Source of the DNA: a virus
IMG/VR virus record: IMGVR_UViG_3300036822_000288
Coordinates: 1 to 50,416 of that record
Length of the DNA: 50,416 bases
Direction: 5' to 3' (one strand)
A program made the translations under genes and the position numbers. Every line of letters starts with the position of its first letter. The stretch's first letter is position 1. The notes under the pieces are model-generated. The model searched no databases and was not told where the DNA came from. It was given only the letters and a program-made list of their open reading frames with translations. Below are positions 29,050 through 38,440 of the stretch, one piece after another.

Positions 29050-30147
29050 ATGTATTTTACCGCTGAAACACTGGCTGCTAACAGCCGACTGCGCGGACAC
29101 TGGAATGAGCTGTGGGCGAACCGTGACATCTTCAACGCTCAGCACGACATGATGGTCAACGCGTTCCGCACGCGCATGACGCATGAAATGCTGGCAGCGA
29201 ATGCCATCGGCGGCTTTACCCGCGAGTTCTGGGCTGAGATTGACCGCCAGATCATCCAGATGCGCGATCAGGAAATTGGCATGGAAATCGTCAATGACCT
29301 GATGGGCGTGCAGACCGTTCTGCCAATCGGCAAAACAGCGAAGCTGTATAACGTGTCTGGCGATATCGCTGATGACGTATCTATCAGCATCGATGGTCAG
29401 GCGCCGTACTCCTTCGACCATACTGAATTCGGTTCAGACGGCGACCCGATCCCGGTGTTCACCGCAGGTTATGGCGTCAACTGGCGTCATGCTGCAGGCC
29501 TGAGCACTGTCGGCATCGATCTGGCGCTGGACTCTCAGGCCGCCAAGATGCGCAAGTTCCACAAAAAGCGCGTCGACTTCTACCTTAACGGCAATGAATC
29601 CATCTCTGTTGATGGCTACAAAGCGCAGGGCATGAAGAACCACCGCAACACTCAGAAAATCAACCTGGGTAGCGGCGCGGGCGGCGCGAATATCAATCTG
29701 ACCACCGCGACCCCGGCGCAACTGCTGGCATTCTTCGGTCCAACCGGGCCATTCGGTATCAATGCGCGCACGAACAAAGTGACCGCGTACGACAAGATGT
29801 GGGTCAGTCCTGAAATCTGGGCGAACATGGCCAAGCCTTACCTGGTAGACATCAACACCGGCACCAATGCAATTCTGAGCGGCACGGTGCTTGATGCGAT
29901 CAGCAAGTTCATCCCGGTTAAGTCTATCCAGATGACTTATGCGCTGTCAGGCAATGAGTTCATCGCCTATGAGCGCCGTCAGGATGTTATCTCGCCGCTG
30001 GTTGGCATGGCGGTCGGTGTTGTTCCATTGCCACGTCCGATGCCGCAGAGCAACTACAACTTCCAGATCATGTCTGCTGAAGGCCTGCAGATTAAGAAGG
30101 ACGGCGAAGGCCTGTCCGGTGTGGTCTACGGCGCCAACCTCGCTTAA
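29050..30147 (+). CDS. Major capsid protein (DUF2184 type)
   Basis: The 365-aa protein matches DUF2184 capsid proteins with the HK97 fold: FTREFWAEIDRQIIQMRDQE, TAKLYNVSGDIADDVSISID and the late PLVGMAVGVVPLPRP. It assembles the head shell. An AGGAGATAGACA ribosome site precedes the ATG. Confidence 0.88.
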   Translation: MYFTAETLAANSRLRGHWNELWANRDIFNAQHDMMVNAFRTRMTHEMLAANAIGGFTREFWAEIDRQIIQMRDQEIGMEIVNDLMGVQTVLPIGKTAKLYNVSGDIADDVSISIDGQAPYSFDHTEFGSDGDPIPVFTAGYGVNWRHAAGLSTVGIDLALDSQAAKMRKFHKKRVDFYLNGNESISVDGYKAQGMKNHRNTQKINLGSGAGGANINLTTATPAQLLAFFGPTGPFGINARTNKVTAYDKMWVSPEIWANMAKPYLVDINTGTNAILSGTVLDAISKFIPVKSIQMTYALSGNEFIAYERRQDVISPLVGMAVGVVPLPRPMPQSNYNFQIMSAEGLQIKKDGEGLSGVVYGANLA

Positions 30148-30156
30148 GGAGCAATC

Positions 30157-30441
30157 ATGGCTGAGAAATACGAAGTAATTAAGCCGTGGCACGGCGTGGA
30201 TAAAGGCGATGTGGTTGAGCTTGAAAAGGTTCATCCGTCGCTGAAATCTCACGTGCGCAAGCTGTCGGACAAGGCGGCGGCTGAACTGGTTCCAGCAACG
30301 CCAGCTGCTACCTCGCGCAAAGAAGCGATCGCCGCACGACTGACCGAATTGGGAATTGAGTTCAAAGGCACCCTTGGCGCTGACCGCTTGGCAGAGCTTC
30401 TGCCTGATGGCGAAATCGAAAAACTTTTCCCTGCTGAATAA
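30157..30441 (+). CDS. Head-gene-cluster protein (94 aa)
   Basis: The N-terminal half is beta-rich (PWHGVDKGDVVELEKVH). The C-terminal half, SRKEAIAARLTELGIEFKGT, is like a HeH/LEM or Rho-N-type helical module. It follows the capsid gene by 9 bp. A head completion role is inferred by position. Confidence 0.68.
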   Translation: MAEKYEVIKPWHGVDKGDVVELEKVHPSLKSHVRKLSDKAAAELVPATPAATSRKEAIAARLTELGIEFKGTLGADRLAELLPDGEIEKLFPAE

Positions 30442-30443
30442 TA

Positions 30444-30467
30444 GCCGCCGCGATGGCGGTTTTTTTA
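30444..30467 (+). terminator. Rho-independent terminator
   Basis: CCGCC-GCGAT-GGCGG followed by seven Ts, inside the late operon between head and connector genes. Confidence 0.85.
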
Positions 30468-30501
30468 TGCCCTCTCCGGAGGGCTGATTGTTGAGGTGCG
30501 C

Positions 30502-30903
30502 ATGATCACCACGGCTCAGGCCAAAGAGTATCTGGAGTCGGTGGGCATCACGCTGCCAGACTTCATTCTTGCGGCGCTGGTTGAGCAGGCGAACAGCATT
30601 GAAGAGTGCCTCAATGCGAATTACTCACCCGCAACCGCGCTACTCATCCAGATGTATCTGTTAGGACTGATGGGGCTGGGGCAGGGCGATAAATATATTA
30701 GCTCTCAGTCAGCCCCATCTGGTGCGTCGCGTTCGTTTCGATATCAATCGTTTGCCGATCGCTGGAAGGGCTCAATGGCGCTTCTGCGCGGTCTGGATAA
30801 AAAAGGATGCGCTACCGATCTGATTCCTCCAGACCCAACGCAGCAGGCCTTTGCTGGGCTGTGGATTGCGAAGGGTGGCTGCATGTGTGGAGGCCGGAAA
30901 TGA
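30502..30903 (+). CDS. Head-tail connector (adaptor)-like protein
   Basis: The start MITTAQAKEYLESVGI follows GAGGTGCGC (133 aa). It is a mostly helical protein of the DUF7370-like adaptor type: DFILAALVEQANSIEECL, YSPATALLIQMYLLG. Position after the capsid cluster fits the first connector ring under the portal. The Cys-rich end is CMCGG. Confidence 0.72.
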   Translation: MITTAQAKEYLESVGITLPDFILAALVEQANSIEECLNANYSPATALLIQMYLLGLMGLGQGDKYISSQSAPSGASRSFRYQSFADRWKGSMALLRGLDKKGCATDLIPPDPTQQAFAGLWIAKGGCMCGGRK

Positions 30904-31067
30904 ACTGGCAATCCCCATCATCCCCGCCGAAACCATACGATCGCGTCTGGCTGAAGACATCCACTGGCCGGGAGACAACCGGCTATGTGAATAGCGCTGG
31001 TGAGTGGGTATTCAACTGCAAGCGCATCGCCGCTGAAAAGCCCACTGTAATCGGCTGGAGGGCATAG
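30900..31067 (+). CDS. Small connector-region protein (55 aa)
   Basis: MNWQSPSSPPKPYDRVWLKT begins a small SH3-like beta protein. It overlaps the previous gene by 4 bp. Function unknown. Confidence 0.65.
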   Translation: MNWQSPSSPPKPYDRVWLKTSTGRETTGYVNSAGEWVFNCKRIAAEKPTVIGWRA

Positions 31068-31069
31068 CA

Positions 31070-31417
31070 TTGAGTTCATTAGCCAACTGGTCATACACCG
31101 CGCAGGCAACCATATGGAAGCCTCTCGGCAACAATGAATACGGTGATTCGCTCGGCTGGTCTGAGCCGCTGGTGATTGCCTGTGATTATCAGGGTGGCCT
31201 GTCAAAACGGCTCGGCGCTATCGGTGGTGAGAAGGTAGTGAAAAACACCATCTGGACTGAGTATGCGTTGGCTAAAACTGGCGACTACATCCTGATCGGC
31301 GCATCGACTGAGCTTGACCCCATCGCCGCCGGCGCTGACGAAATCATGCAGTCAATTCAGTATGCAGACACCTTCGAGCGTACTGCAGACGACTGGGCGA
31401 TTATCACGGGAGTTTAG
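31070..31417 (+). CDS. Head-tail joining (stopper-like) protein
   Basis: The 115-aa protein starts at TTG (GGAGGGCATAGCA upstream). The beta-rich sequence WSYTAQATIWKPL, EKVVKNTIWTEY and AKTGDYILIG fits a head-closure protein at this site in the order connector-stopper-neck. Assignment rests mostly on gene order. Confidence 0.66.
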   Translation: MSSLANWSYTAQATIWKPLGNNEYGDSLGWSEPLVIACDYQGGLSKRLGAIGGEKVVKNTIWTEYALAKTGDYILIGASTELDPIAAGADEIMQSIQYADTFERTADDWAIITGV

Positions 31418-31419
31418 CC

Positions 31420-31788
31420 ATGGGCGTGAAAGTAAAAGGCATCAAGCAGGTCTCACGAAACGTGAATCACGCCATCGACAACATTCACGATCGGCGAGTG
31501 GTGCGTGCTCTGACAAGCGCCATGATTGTTGGTGCTTCGCAGGCTGCCATCTATACACCAATCGACACCTCATACCTGCTGAATAGTCAGTTCCGTGAAC
31601 TATCAGTGAATGGCACGCGCTTTACAGGTCGCGTTGGTTATACGGCTGAATACGCGGCCTACGTGCACGACCCTGCATACCCACAGCAGTTCAGGCGCGC
31701 AACGGCTGAGAAAGAGTTCCTCACCAAAGGATTCGAAGACAGCCGCGATGTAATCGATCGCGTGGTGCAAAGGGAGATGTCACTTTGA
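31420..31788 (+). CDS. HK97 gp10-like tail-completion protein
   Basis: The 122-aa protein has VRALTSAMIVGASQAA, PIDTSYLLNSQF and GYTAEYAAYVHDP, typical of the HK97 gp10-like neck family. It joins the tail to the head. Confidence 0.8.
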   Translation: MGVKVKGIKQVSRNVNHAIDNIHDRRVVRALTSAMIVGASQAAIYTPIDTSYLLNSQFRELSVNGTRFTGRVGYTAEYAAYVHDPAYPQQFRRATAEKEFLTKGFEDSRDVIDRVVQREMSL

Positions 31789-32171
31789 ATCCTCCAATGC
31801 ATACGCGCGTGCGCAATTACTTCGTAGATGCCGGTCTTACAGCTGGATTTATCACGCAACTGCTGATGTGGAACGACAGCGGCAAGATGACCGACGCTTT
31901 CATGGTGTTTAGGCCGAATGGCGGCGGGAATATCAGGAATCAACTCGGCGGCGATTATCACGTAATTGTTGATGTTATTGGCGCTAAGAGCGCGAATGGC
32001 ACAGCAGATCAGCGTGTGCAAGACGTCATCGATTACGTTCAGCAAAACCCCATGGCTGATGCATGCGTCGGCTACCTGGAAAACCTCGGAGGCATTCCAG
32101 CCCCCGTCCTAACAACCGAAGGCCGCCTGGTCTATCGGCTTCAGTTTGTTGCCACATTCGGCAGCTCCTAA
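31785..32171 (+). CDS. Tail terminator-like protein
   Basis: The 128-aa protein starts at TTG, with GGGAG eight bases upstream and a 4-bp overlap; an ATG four codons later is the alternative. MVFRPNGGGNIRNQLGGDYH and QRVQDVIDYVQQNP fit lambda U-like tail terminators. The gene precedes the tube gene as expected. Confidence 0.75.
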   Translation: MNPPMHTRVRNYFVDAGLTAGFITQLLMWNDSGKMTDAFMVFRPNGGGNIRNQLGGDYHVIVDVIGAKSANGTADQRVQDVIDYVQQNPMADACVGYLENLGGIPAPVLTTEGRLVYRLQFVATFGSS

Positions 32172-32192
32172 AACGTCAAAGAGGAATTAAAC

Positions 32193-32936
32193 ATGGCTGA
32201 ATGCCAGAACAGCAACGAACGTTTGTTCGGTGGCGCCGTTGTGCTCGAAGTTGCCGATGGCTGCAGCGATGTATTGCCGCAGGAATCGGAATGGAAAGCA
32301 CTGGCGGCCGGCACAAGCAAAGGGTGGGACTTCTCGCCTAATACGGTGACATCAGATGCTGATGATGGTGGCGGCTTCGTTGAAAGCATCATCACCAACT
32401 CTGATTTCACGATCAGCTTTGAAGGTGAAGTGCGCAAAAAGGGCAAGCTCGACCAGTACGGTGTGGGCCGCTTTATCAAGTACTTCGCTGCCGAGCTTAA
32501 AGCGCGCCGCCAGCCGGGCATCTGGGTTCGCATGGAATATGGCGAAGTCACATTCCAGGGTTACATGGTCGTTACAGCGCTGAGTTCTGATGGCGGCACG
32601 AATGACATCGTGACATTTACCACTGAGTTCAAAGTTGGCGATGCGACAACCATTCAGGTGCTAGACACTGACGAAACCATCCCGGCAACTGGTGTTACTG
32701 TGGCCCCAGCCACTGCATCACTCGTAGTTGGCGCGACGCGTCAATTGACGGGCGCAGTACAGCCAACTGATGCAACCGACCGCACCGGCACGTGGACAAC
32801 TTCAGATGCCACCAAAGCAACGGTGAACAGCACTGGCCTGGTTACCGCAGTTGCTGCAGGTTCCGCGACGATCACCTTCAAATCCAATGACGGTAATTTC
32901 ACCGCGACTTCCGCTGTGACTGTCACTGCTTCGTAA
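32193..32936 (+). CDS. Major tail tube protein with C-terminal Ig-like domain
   Basis: The 247-aa protein has a tube domain (residues 1 to about 155) and a C-terminal bacterial Ig-like group 2 domain: VTVAPATASLVVGATRQLTG, TWTTSDATKATVNSTGLVTA. Lambda V has the same plan, with the Ig domain decorating the tube outside. A GAGGAATTAAAC site precedes the ATG. Confidence 0.9.
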   Translation: MAECQNSNERLFGGAVVLEVADGCSDVLPQESEWKALAAGTSKGWDFSPNTVTSDADDGGGFVESIITNSDFTISFEGEVRKKGKLDQYGVGRFIKYFAAELKARRQPGIWVRMEYGEVTFQGYMVVTALSSDGGTNDIVTFTTEFKVGDATTIQVLDTDETIPATGVTVAPATASLVVGATRQLTGAVQPTDATDRTGTWTTSDATKATVNSTGLVTAVAAGSATITFKSNDGNFTATSAVTVTAS

Positions 32937-32986
32937 CCATTCCAAAGGGCTGGTTATCAGCCCTTGATAATGTTTATGGAGGCAAT

Positions 32987-33661
32987 ATGGTTCCCGCGAA
33001 AGAAATCGGTGAATGCGTTGTGTCACTCAGCGATCGTGACTACTTCTTCAGGCCTTCATTCATAAACATGATGAAGATTGGTGATCCGGAAGAAGTCGTC
33101 CAGGTATTCCATTACCTGCACAACGATGAATTTTCGTCACTGATGCGCAAAGCGATTGATGCTTATGGCAGCGTACCAAAATGGCTTAGCCGGTATGTGG
33201 CATCACCTCAATTTAGTAAGCAAGCGGTATACGCAGCAATGAACGTGCTGAATGCGTGCACAGATGAAGACGCGAGCCCGCTGATTGGTGAGTTGCGGGT
33301 GGGCAAGACAGGTAAATGGTCTTTTGTTTATCGCAAAGGAGCCATGCCGGTTGGTGACATGATCCTTATCGCACAGGCGCTGATTCAGCACGGCATCATT
33401 GGCAAAGCTAAAGTGCGCAAGCTACAGCGGCATGAAGGCGCGCAGGCATCATCTGAATTTAACGCGTTCGAATATATCAGCGCAGCCCGCACTCACCTTG
33501 GGATGAGCAGGGAAGAGGCTGAGCGGCTGACTATGACCGAGTTCCAGATGTTGCTGGCGGCGAAGTTCCCGGATCAGAAGGGCTTCACGAAAGAAGAGTA
33601 TGACGCGGTTGCAGATGACTACCTGGCGAGAAAGGCAAGAAAGCTGGCTAAGGCGGCATAA
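32987..33661 (+). CDS. Tail assembly chaperone-like protein (DUF6246-like)
   Basis: The 224-aa protein lies between tube and tape measure, the site of chaperones G/GT in lambda. It is helical: YFFRPSFINMMKIGDPEEVV and NAFEYISAARTHLGMSREEA. No second frameshifted ORF follows: a gene on the opposite strand takes that place. Assignment by position and a DUF6246-like appearance. Confidence 0.68.
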   Translation: MVPAKEIGECVVSLSDRDYFFRPSFINMMKIGDPEEVVQVFHYLHNDEFSSLMRKAIDAYGSVPKWLSRYVASPQFSKQAVYAAMNVLNACTDEDASPLIGELRVGKTGKWSFVYRKGAMPVGDMILIAQALIQHGIIGKAKVRKLQRHEGAQASSEFNAFEYISAARTHLGMSREEAERLTMTEFQMLLAAKFPDQKGFTKEEYDAVADDYLARKARKLAKAA

Positions 33662-33676
33662 GCCGCCTCACTAAGA

Positions 33677-34234
33677 TCATTTCTCAATGTTTTTGGAGTT
33701 GTAATATGCATTTAGAAAATAGTTCAAGTGACCCCATATCCATGCTGCAACCTCATGGTTCGGAGAGCGAAACACTAAAGTCACTTTCTGATAGGTTTGA
33801 CCATAAATCTCCAGAGGGGTCAGCTCCCACACAAGGCAATTACGAGCATATTGAGTGGCCTCTGAAGGGTTTTCCTCCTGCGCAGAAACCATAGCCTCAT
33901 GAAGATATCTGTAAAAATCTTCATCTAAATGGTGAAGTGAGCTTCTAAGTTTTTCTGGTGCATCTGGCCTAAGAGAAAAGTCGACATAACCGAAAATATG
34001 TTGACCATCCTCTTGATCCCATACACATCCCAGCGTCATGAATAGTCTTTCTGGTTTATTCGTTTCCGCAATGAATTCCTTCAGCCATACAGCGCCTTCG
34101 AGTTCGTGTATCTCATTTATTCTGTGTGGCTCTTTAATCAGGTCAATGCCGCCGTTATTGATGTCTCCATTTTCTCGCACGCATGGGCGATAGGGAAATT
34201 TAACGAAATGGTCGTTATGGCTGTTGTCTTCCAT
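33677..34234 (-). CDS. Unknown protein in reverse orientation in the tail module (moron)
   Basis: The start MEDNSHNDHFVKFPYR follows CAGGAAG (185 aa). It is acidic with WLKEFIAETNKPERLFMTLG and FGYVDFSLRPDAPEK, a mixed alpha/beta protein without recognised domain. It is read against the late genes and is divergent from a lipoprotein gene; its base composition looks more AT-rich than the tail genes. I infer a cargo gene expressed in the lysogen. Confidence 0.72.
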   Translation of the reverse strand: MEDNSHNDHFVKFPYRPCVRENGDINNGGIDLIKEPHRINEIHELEGAVWLKEFIAETNKPERLFMTLGCVWDQEDGQHIFGYVDFSLRPDAPEKLRSSLHHLDEDFYRYLHEAMVSAQEENPSEATQYARNCLVWELTPLEIYGQTYQKVTLVFRSPNHEVAAWIWGHLNYFLNAYYNSKNIEK

Positions 34235-34384
34235 ATGATCTTCCTGTGATGGGTCTACACAAAGATTATCGTAGAGGAACAACTTCACCCATCCTGATAG
34301 ATGATCAGTGCTTATGGTTCTTGCTTCCCATTGCGCTCTATCCTGGCTAGGATTTATCCCACTGTTACTTTTGGGATTATGGAC

Positions 34385-34681
34385 ATGAAAAAACTAATTT
34401 TGGGCGCGATTGCTGCGGCTTTGCTATCTGGGTGTGTTTACACCGGCACAAACTTTGATGAGTCGAAGTTGGCAAACGTTCACAAAGGAGAAACCACTAA
34501 GCAGGAAGTGATCTCCTATTTTGGCAATCCATCTACCACCACTGTGGATTCAGATGGTAATGAATTGCTGATGTGGACTTACAGCATTGGTAGCGCTTTC
34601 GGCGCAGATGCAAAGGTGCTCACAGTAAAAACACATAACGGTACAGTCGAATCTTACTCGGTCAGCAAATCGAAAATATAA
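34385..34681 (+). CDS. BamE/SmpA-like lipoprotein
   Basis: The 98-aa lipoprotein starts MKKLILGAIAAALLSGC; Cys17 is the lipid site. The body has NVHKGETTKQEVISYFGNPS and LLMWTYS, the BamE/SmpA fold pattern (short form). An ATG two codons upstream is also possible. It is divergent from the unknown gene at 33677-34234 and ends in its own terminator. A role in envelope exclusion is a guess. Confidence 0.75.
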   Translation: MKKLILGAIAAALLSGCVYTGTNFDESKLANVHKGETTKQEVISYFGNPSTTTVDSDGNELLMWTYSIGSAFGADAKVLTVKTHNGTVESYSVSKSKI

Positions 34682-34699
34682 ATTCGGTATCGAACACAT

Positions 34700-34725
34700 A
34701 ACCTCGCTCAGGCGGGGTTTTTTTA
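34700..34725 (+). terminator. Rho-independent terminator
   Basis: ACCTCGC-TCAG-GCGGGGT followed by seven Ts, between the lipoprotein and the tape measure gene. Confidence 0.85.
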
Positions 34726-34737
34726 TGCCTGGAGATC

Positions 34738-37700
34738 ATGATGGCTGGTGCTTATAACGCAGGCAGTATCGTTTATGAAGTTGATATGGAGACTGCTAAG
34801 CTCATTGCGGCGCGGAGAGAAGTTGATGCCGCGTTAAGTGGTATGAGCGGCAGCATGGGTCGACTCGAGGCCAGCGTTAGCAAAACAGAAAAGTCGATTT
34901 CTTCCATGGAAGGCGCCGTTTCAAGCCTGACAGGAGTCGCTAAGGGTCTTCTTGCCGCGCTTTCTGTTCATCAGGTGGCGGAATGGGGCAATGAGTGGGT
35001 AACGGTCAACAACAAGCTCGTAAACTCCGTTCGCACCACCGAGCAACTTGCCGACGTCACTCAGCGCGTGTTCGACATAGCGCAAAGCACACGATCAGGA
35101 CTTGAAGCGACCGCCACCCTCTACGGTCGCCTTGAGCGCTCAACCCGCAGCGCCGGCACGAGCACTAAAGATCTGATCACGCTGACATCGACCATCAACA
35201 AAGGTCTGGCCGTTTCAGGTGCGACAACTGAAGAAGCCAGTTCCACCATGACGCAGCTTTCTCAGGCGCTTGCATCCGGCGTTCTTCGCGGCGAAGAATT
35301 TAACTCCATATCTGAGAACGGTAGCCGTCTGGCTGTTGCGCTGGCTGACTCACTCGGCGTGACCATTGGCCAGCTGCGCGCAATGGCTGCAGAAGGAAAG
35401 CTAACCACAGAGGTAGTAGTTAACGGCCTTCTGAAACAAAGCGACGTAATCGCTAAAGAGTTTTCCAATACCGCGACCACAATGAGCCAGGCGTTTACGA
35501 TCGCAACCAACAACATCACCAAGTTTGTTGGCGAAAGCTCAACCGTATCAACCGGGATTAAGGTATTCAACTCGGGAATTATTTCCCTTTCTCAGAATCT
35601 CGACACCATCAGTGCCGTGCTCGTTACGCTGACTGCGGCGATGGGTAGCCGCTTTGCCGGTGCACTGGCTATGGCTACTGCTGCAAAGTTAAAAGACACA
35701 GCCGCGACTATCGCATCAGCGAAAGCATCAGAAGTAGCTGCGAAAGATGCTGAGTTAGAGGCGTCCGCTAAACTGCGCCTCGCTAACGTTGAGAAAGCAG
35801 CAACCGTCCAGACGCTGCAGTTAGCAGAAGGACGCCTGGCGACGATGCGCAGCACACAGGCCTCTGTTGCTGCTGAGGTGCAATTAGCGGAGGCAGAGTC
35901 GGCGTCAATCCGAACTACCATCGCTCAGATTGAGTCAGAAAAGGCACTCGAAGCACAGCGCTTGCGTGCACAGATTACGGATCAGGGACGCGTTGCCACG
36001 GCTACACGCATGGCACAGTTACAGCAGGCATCCGCTGCGTTGAATTCTCGCTTAGCAGCAGCAGAAGCAGCCACAGCAGAAGCCAGAGCAGCCGCCATTG
36101 CCTCAGCAGAGGCATCAGTCAGTGCAGCCCGTCTTGCTGCGGCTGATGCAACTGGCGTGGCCACAGCTGCCAATGGCCGGTACATCGCATCTCAGGAAGC
36201 GTCTGTGATTGCCACACGCGCTGCCTCAACATCTCTTGGATTGCTGCGCGGAGCACTTGGTTTGGTAGGCGGCCCCGCTGGCGTGGCTATGCTGGCAGGA
36301 GCAGCAATCTTCTATTTTTGGCAGCAGTCCCAGCAGGCAAAACAGGAAGCGATCTCGTTCGCCGATGGAGTAGACCGCCTGACCGACTCGCTCAAAGCAA
36401 TGAGTAATACCTCGTTGCGTGGCACGATCGCCGATGCAAATACTGCATTGCGAGGTCAGCAAGATGTTGTGTCAGACCTCAAAGATGAAATTGCAGAACT
36501 GACCAGAAAGAGAGATGAGGCGGAGGCATCTGGGAAAAAGTACGGCACAACGATTGAGCAAGGTAACGGCCTGTTATTACGCGCTGCGCAACTTACCGAT
36601 CAGATTAACCAGAAACAACGCGATCTGGAGAACACCGAAAGCAAGTTAGCCAACACCACGAAACTACGCGACGACGCGCAGGTTACGCTAAGCAACAACA
36701 TGCTGACTGCGATGGGCATTCACGACAAGTTAATTGAGCGTGGCACCACACTCGAAAGAGTTCAGGGTGCAGTTGCAAAGGCGTTTGGCACAACAGCTGA
36801 CGAGATAAATCGCGCCAATCAAGCAGGTCAGGCATACAACCCCAAATCACTGCAGGTTTCTCCAGCGACTCCAAAAGGGGATGAGGCGATTTTGGGGCTT
36901 GAACAGCAAAACGAGTTGCTTAAAATTCAGGACGAACGCCTGCGAGCAGTTACTAAGGCTGGCATGGAGCAAGCCAAGGTAACCAGCAACCCTAATCAGA
37001 TTGCAGCTGCTAAACGCCTTGCTGGGGAAAACTTCGATCTCCAGCAGGCTGAAGATGCCAGAAAGAAAGCGGCATCAGATGCAGAGTCGCAAGCTAAACG
37101 GTCGGCATCATCGGCAGAGTCAGTAGCTGAAAAGCTGGCGAAGCTGAAAGAGCAGTCTGAGCTAGCAGGAGAATCGACCCGACAGTTAAGCAGAGACCAG
37201 GCGATACTGACAGCGCAGCAATCCCTTGGATCATCAGCCACCCCAGAGCAGGTTAAGCTTGCTGGCGAGTATGCAGCAGCAAAATGGGATACTGGAAATG
37301 CAATTCGTGCCCAGGCTGCGGCAGAAAAGCTTCTGCCCGAAGCACGTGAAAACGCGAGCTATAAGCAGGATTTAGAAGATCTGAAAACTGCTTTGTCTGC
37401 GAAGAAAATCACTCAGCAGCAGGCCGATGCAACAGCTGAACAACTGGAGAAGCAACACCAGATCAATATTGCCAAAATCCGCGCGCAACAGGCAGTTTCG
37501 CCTGCGCAGGAAGCCGTTGGCACTGTTGATCCTGTGCAGCAACTTGCCAACCAAAATGCTCAAAAGCTCGCACTCATCCAGCAGTTCGAGCAACAGAGAT
37601 TGGTTACAGAGCAGCAGGGCTTGGCGTTGCGGAATGCCGCTAATACGGAGTATGAGCAGCAGCGAATTGCCGCGCAGTGGGAAATCTATCGCAGCCAGAG

Positions 37701-38436
37701 CCAGTCTAATGAGCTTTTGGCGACCGCTATAGACTCGCTTCAGGGCGGTGCGTCAAACGCCATCACAGGCCTGCTTAACGGTACGCAAAGCCTTGGAGAA
37801 GCATTTGCCAATATCGGTAGCACCATTCTGAACTCAGTGGTTAGTAGCTTGGTTCAGATGGGGCTGGAGTGGGTTAAATCGCAGATCATTGGTCAAACAG
37901 CTCAGCAGGCCGCAATACTTTCCAACCAAGCTACGTCCGCTGCAGCTCTGGCATCATCAACCGCCATGGGAGCCGCCTCAGCCGCAACGCTGCTTGCAGC
38001 ATATTCACCGGCTGCAATGGCTGCTTCTATTGCCACCTCTGGCGGCGCGGCAGCTGCTGGCCTGACTGGCTACACAACGGCAATGACCGCTGCGCAAACC
38101 ATGTCTCTTGCAGGTATGCGCGAGCACGGCGGCCCCGTTAACGCCAACAGCATGTACCGTGTAGGCGAGGGCGGTAAGCCTGAAATCTTCAAGGCCAGCA
38201 ATGGCAGTCAGTACATGATTCCTGGTGATAACGGATCGGTGATCAGCAATAAAGATATTGGCGGTTCTGGCGGTGGCGGCGGCGGGATGGTGATGAATTT
38301 CAATTTCGATATTCAGACTACTGGCGGCGTCGACGAGGCGACACAGAAGCAGATGGCTCAGATGATGCAAACCGTAGCGATCCGCACCATTAAAGACCAG
38401 CAAAGGCCATCCGGATTACTCAGCAAAGGTAGATAA
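34738..38436 (+). CDS. Tail tape measure protein
   Basis: At 1232 aa this is the longest gene. The N-terminal domain has the tape-measure motif TLYGRLERSTRSAGTS and GVLRGEEFNSISENG; a long Ala/Gln coiled coil (about 300-480), a membrane-like stretch GLLRGALGLVGGPAGVAM, further coiled coil, and a C-terminal Gly-rich segment follow. It fixes tail length and is ejected into the host. The first of two ATGs is taken. Confidence 0.94.
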   Translation: MMAGAYNAGSIVYEVDMETAKLIAARREVDAALSGMSGSMGRLEASVSKTEKSISSMEGAVSSLTGVAKGLLAALSVHQVAEWGNEWVTVNNKLVNSVRTTEQLADVTQRVFDIAQSTRSGLEATATLYGRLERSTRSAGTSTKDLITLTSTINKGLAVSGATTEEASSTMTQLSQALASGVLRGEEFNSISENGSRLAVALADSLGVTIGQLRAMAAEGKLTTEVVVNGLLKQSDVIAKEFSNTATTMSQAFTIATNNITKFVGESSTVSTGIKVFNSGIISLSQNLDTISAVLVTLTAAMGSRFAGALAMATAAKLKDTAATIASAKASEVAAKDAELEASAKLRLANVEKAATVQTLQLAEGRLATMRSTQASVAAEVQLAEAESASIRTTIAQIESEKALEAQRLRAQITDQGRVATATRMAQLQQASAALNSRLAAAEAATAEARAAAIASAEASVSAARLAAADATGVATAANGRYIASQEASVIATRAASTSLGLLRGALGLVGGPAGVAMLAGAAIFYFWQQSQQAKQEAISFADGVDRLTDSLKAMSNTSLRGTIADANTALRGQQDVVSDLKDEIAELTRKRDEAEASGKKYGTTIEQGNGLLLRAAQLTDQINQKQRDLENTESKLANTTKLRDDAQVTLSNNMLTAMGIHDKLIERGTTLERVQGAVAKAFGTTADEINRANQAGQAYNPKSLQVSPATPKGDEAILGLEQQNELLKIQDERLRAVTKAGMEQAKVTSNPNQIAAAKRLAGENFDLQQAEDARKKAASDAESQAKRSASSAESVAEKLAKLKEQSELAGESTRQLSRDQAILTAQQSLGSSATPEQVKLAGEYAAAKWDTGNAIRAQAAAEKLLPEARENASYKQDLEDLKTALSAKKITQQQADATAEQLEKQHQINIAKIRAQQAVSPAQEAVGTVDPVQQLANQNAQKLALIQQFEQQRLVTEQQGLALRNAANTEYEQQRIAAQWEIYRSQSQSNELLATAIDSLQGGASNAITGLLNGTQSLGEAFANIGSTILNSVVSSLVQMGLEWVKSQIIGQTAQQAAILSNQATSAAALASSTAMGAASAATLLAAYSPAAMAASIATSGGAAAAGLTGYTTAMTAAQTMSLAGMREHGGPVNANSMYRVGEGGKPEIFKASNGSQYMIPGDNGSVISNKDIGGSGGGGGGMVMNFNFDIQTTGGVDEATQKQMAQMMQTVAIRTIKDQQRPSGLLSKGR

Positions 38437-38440
38437 ATCC

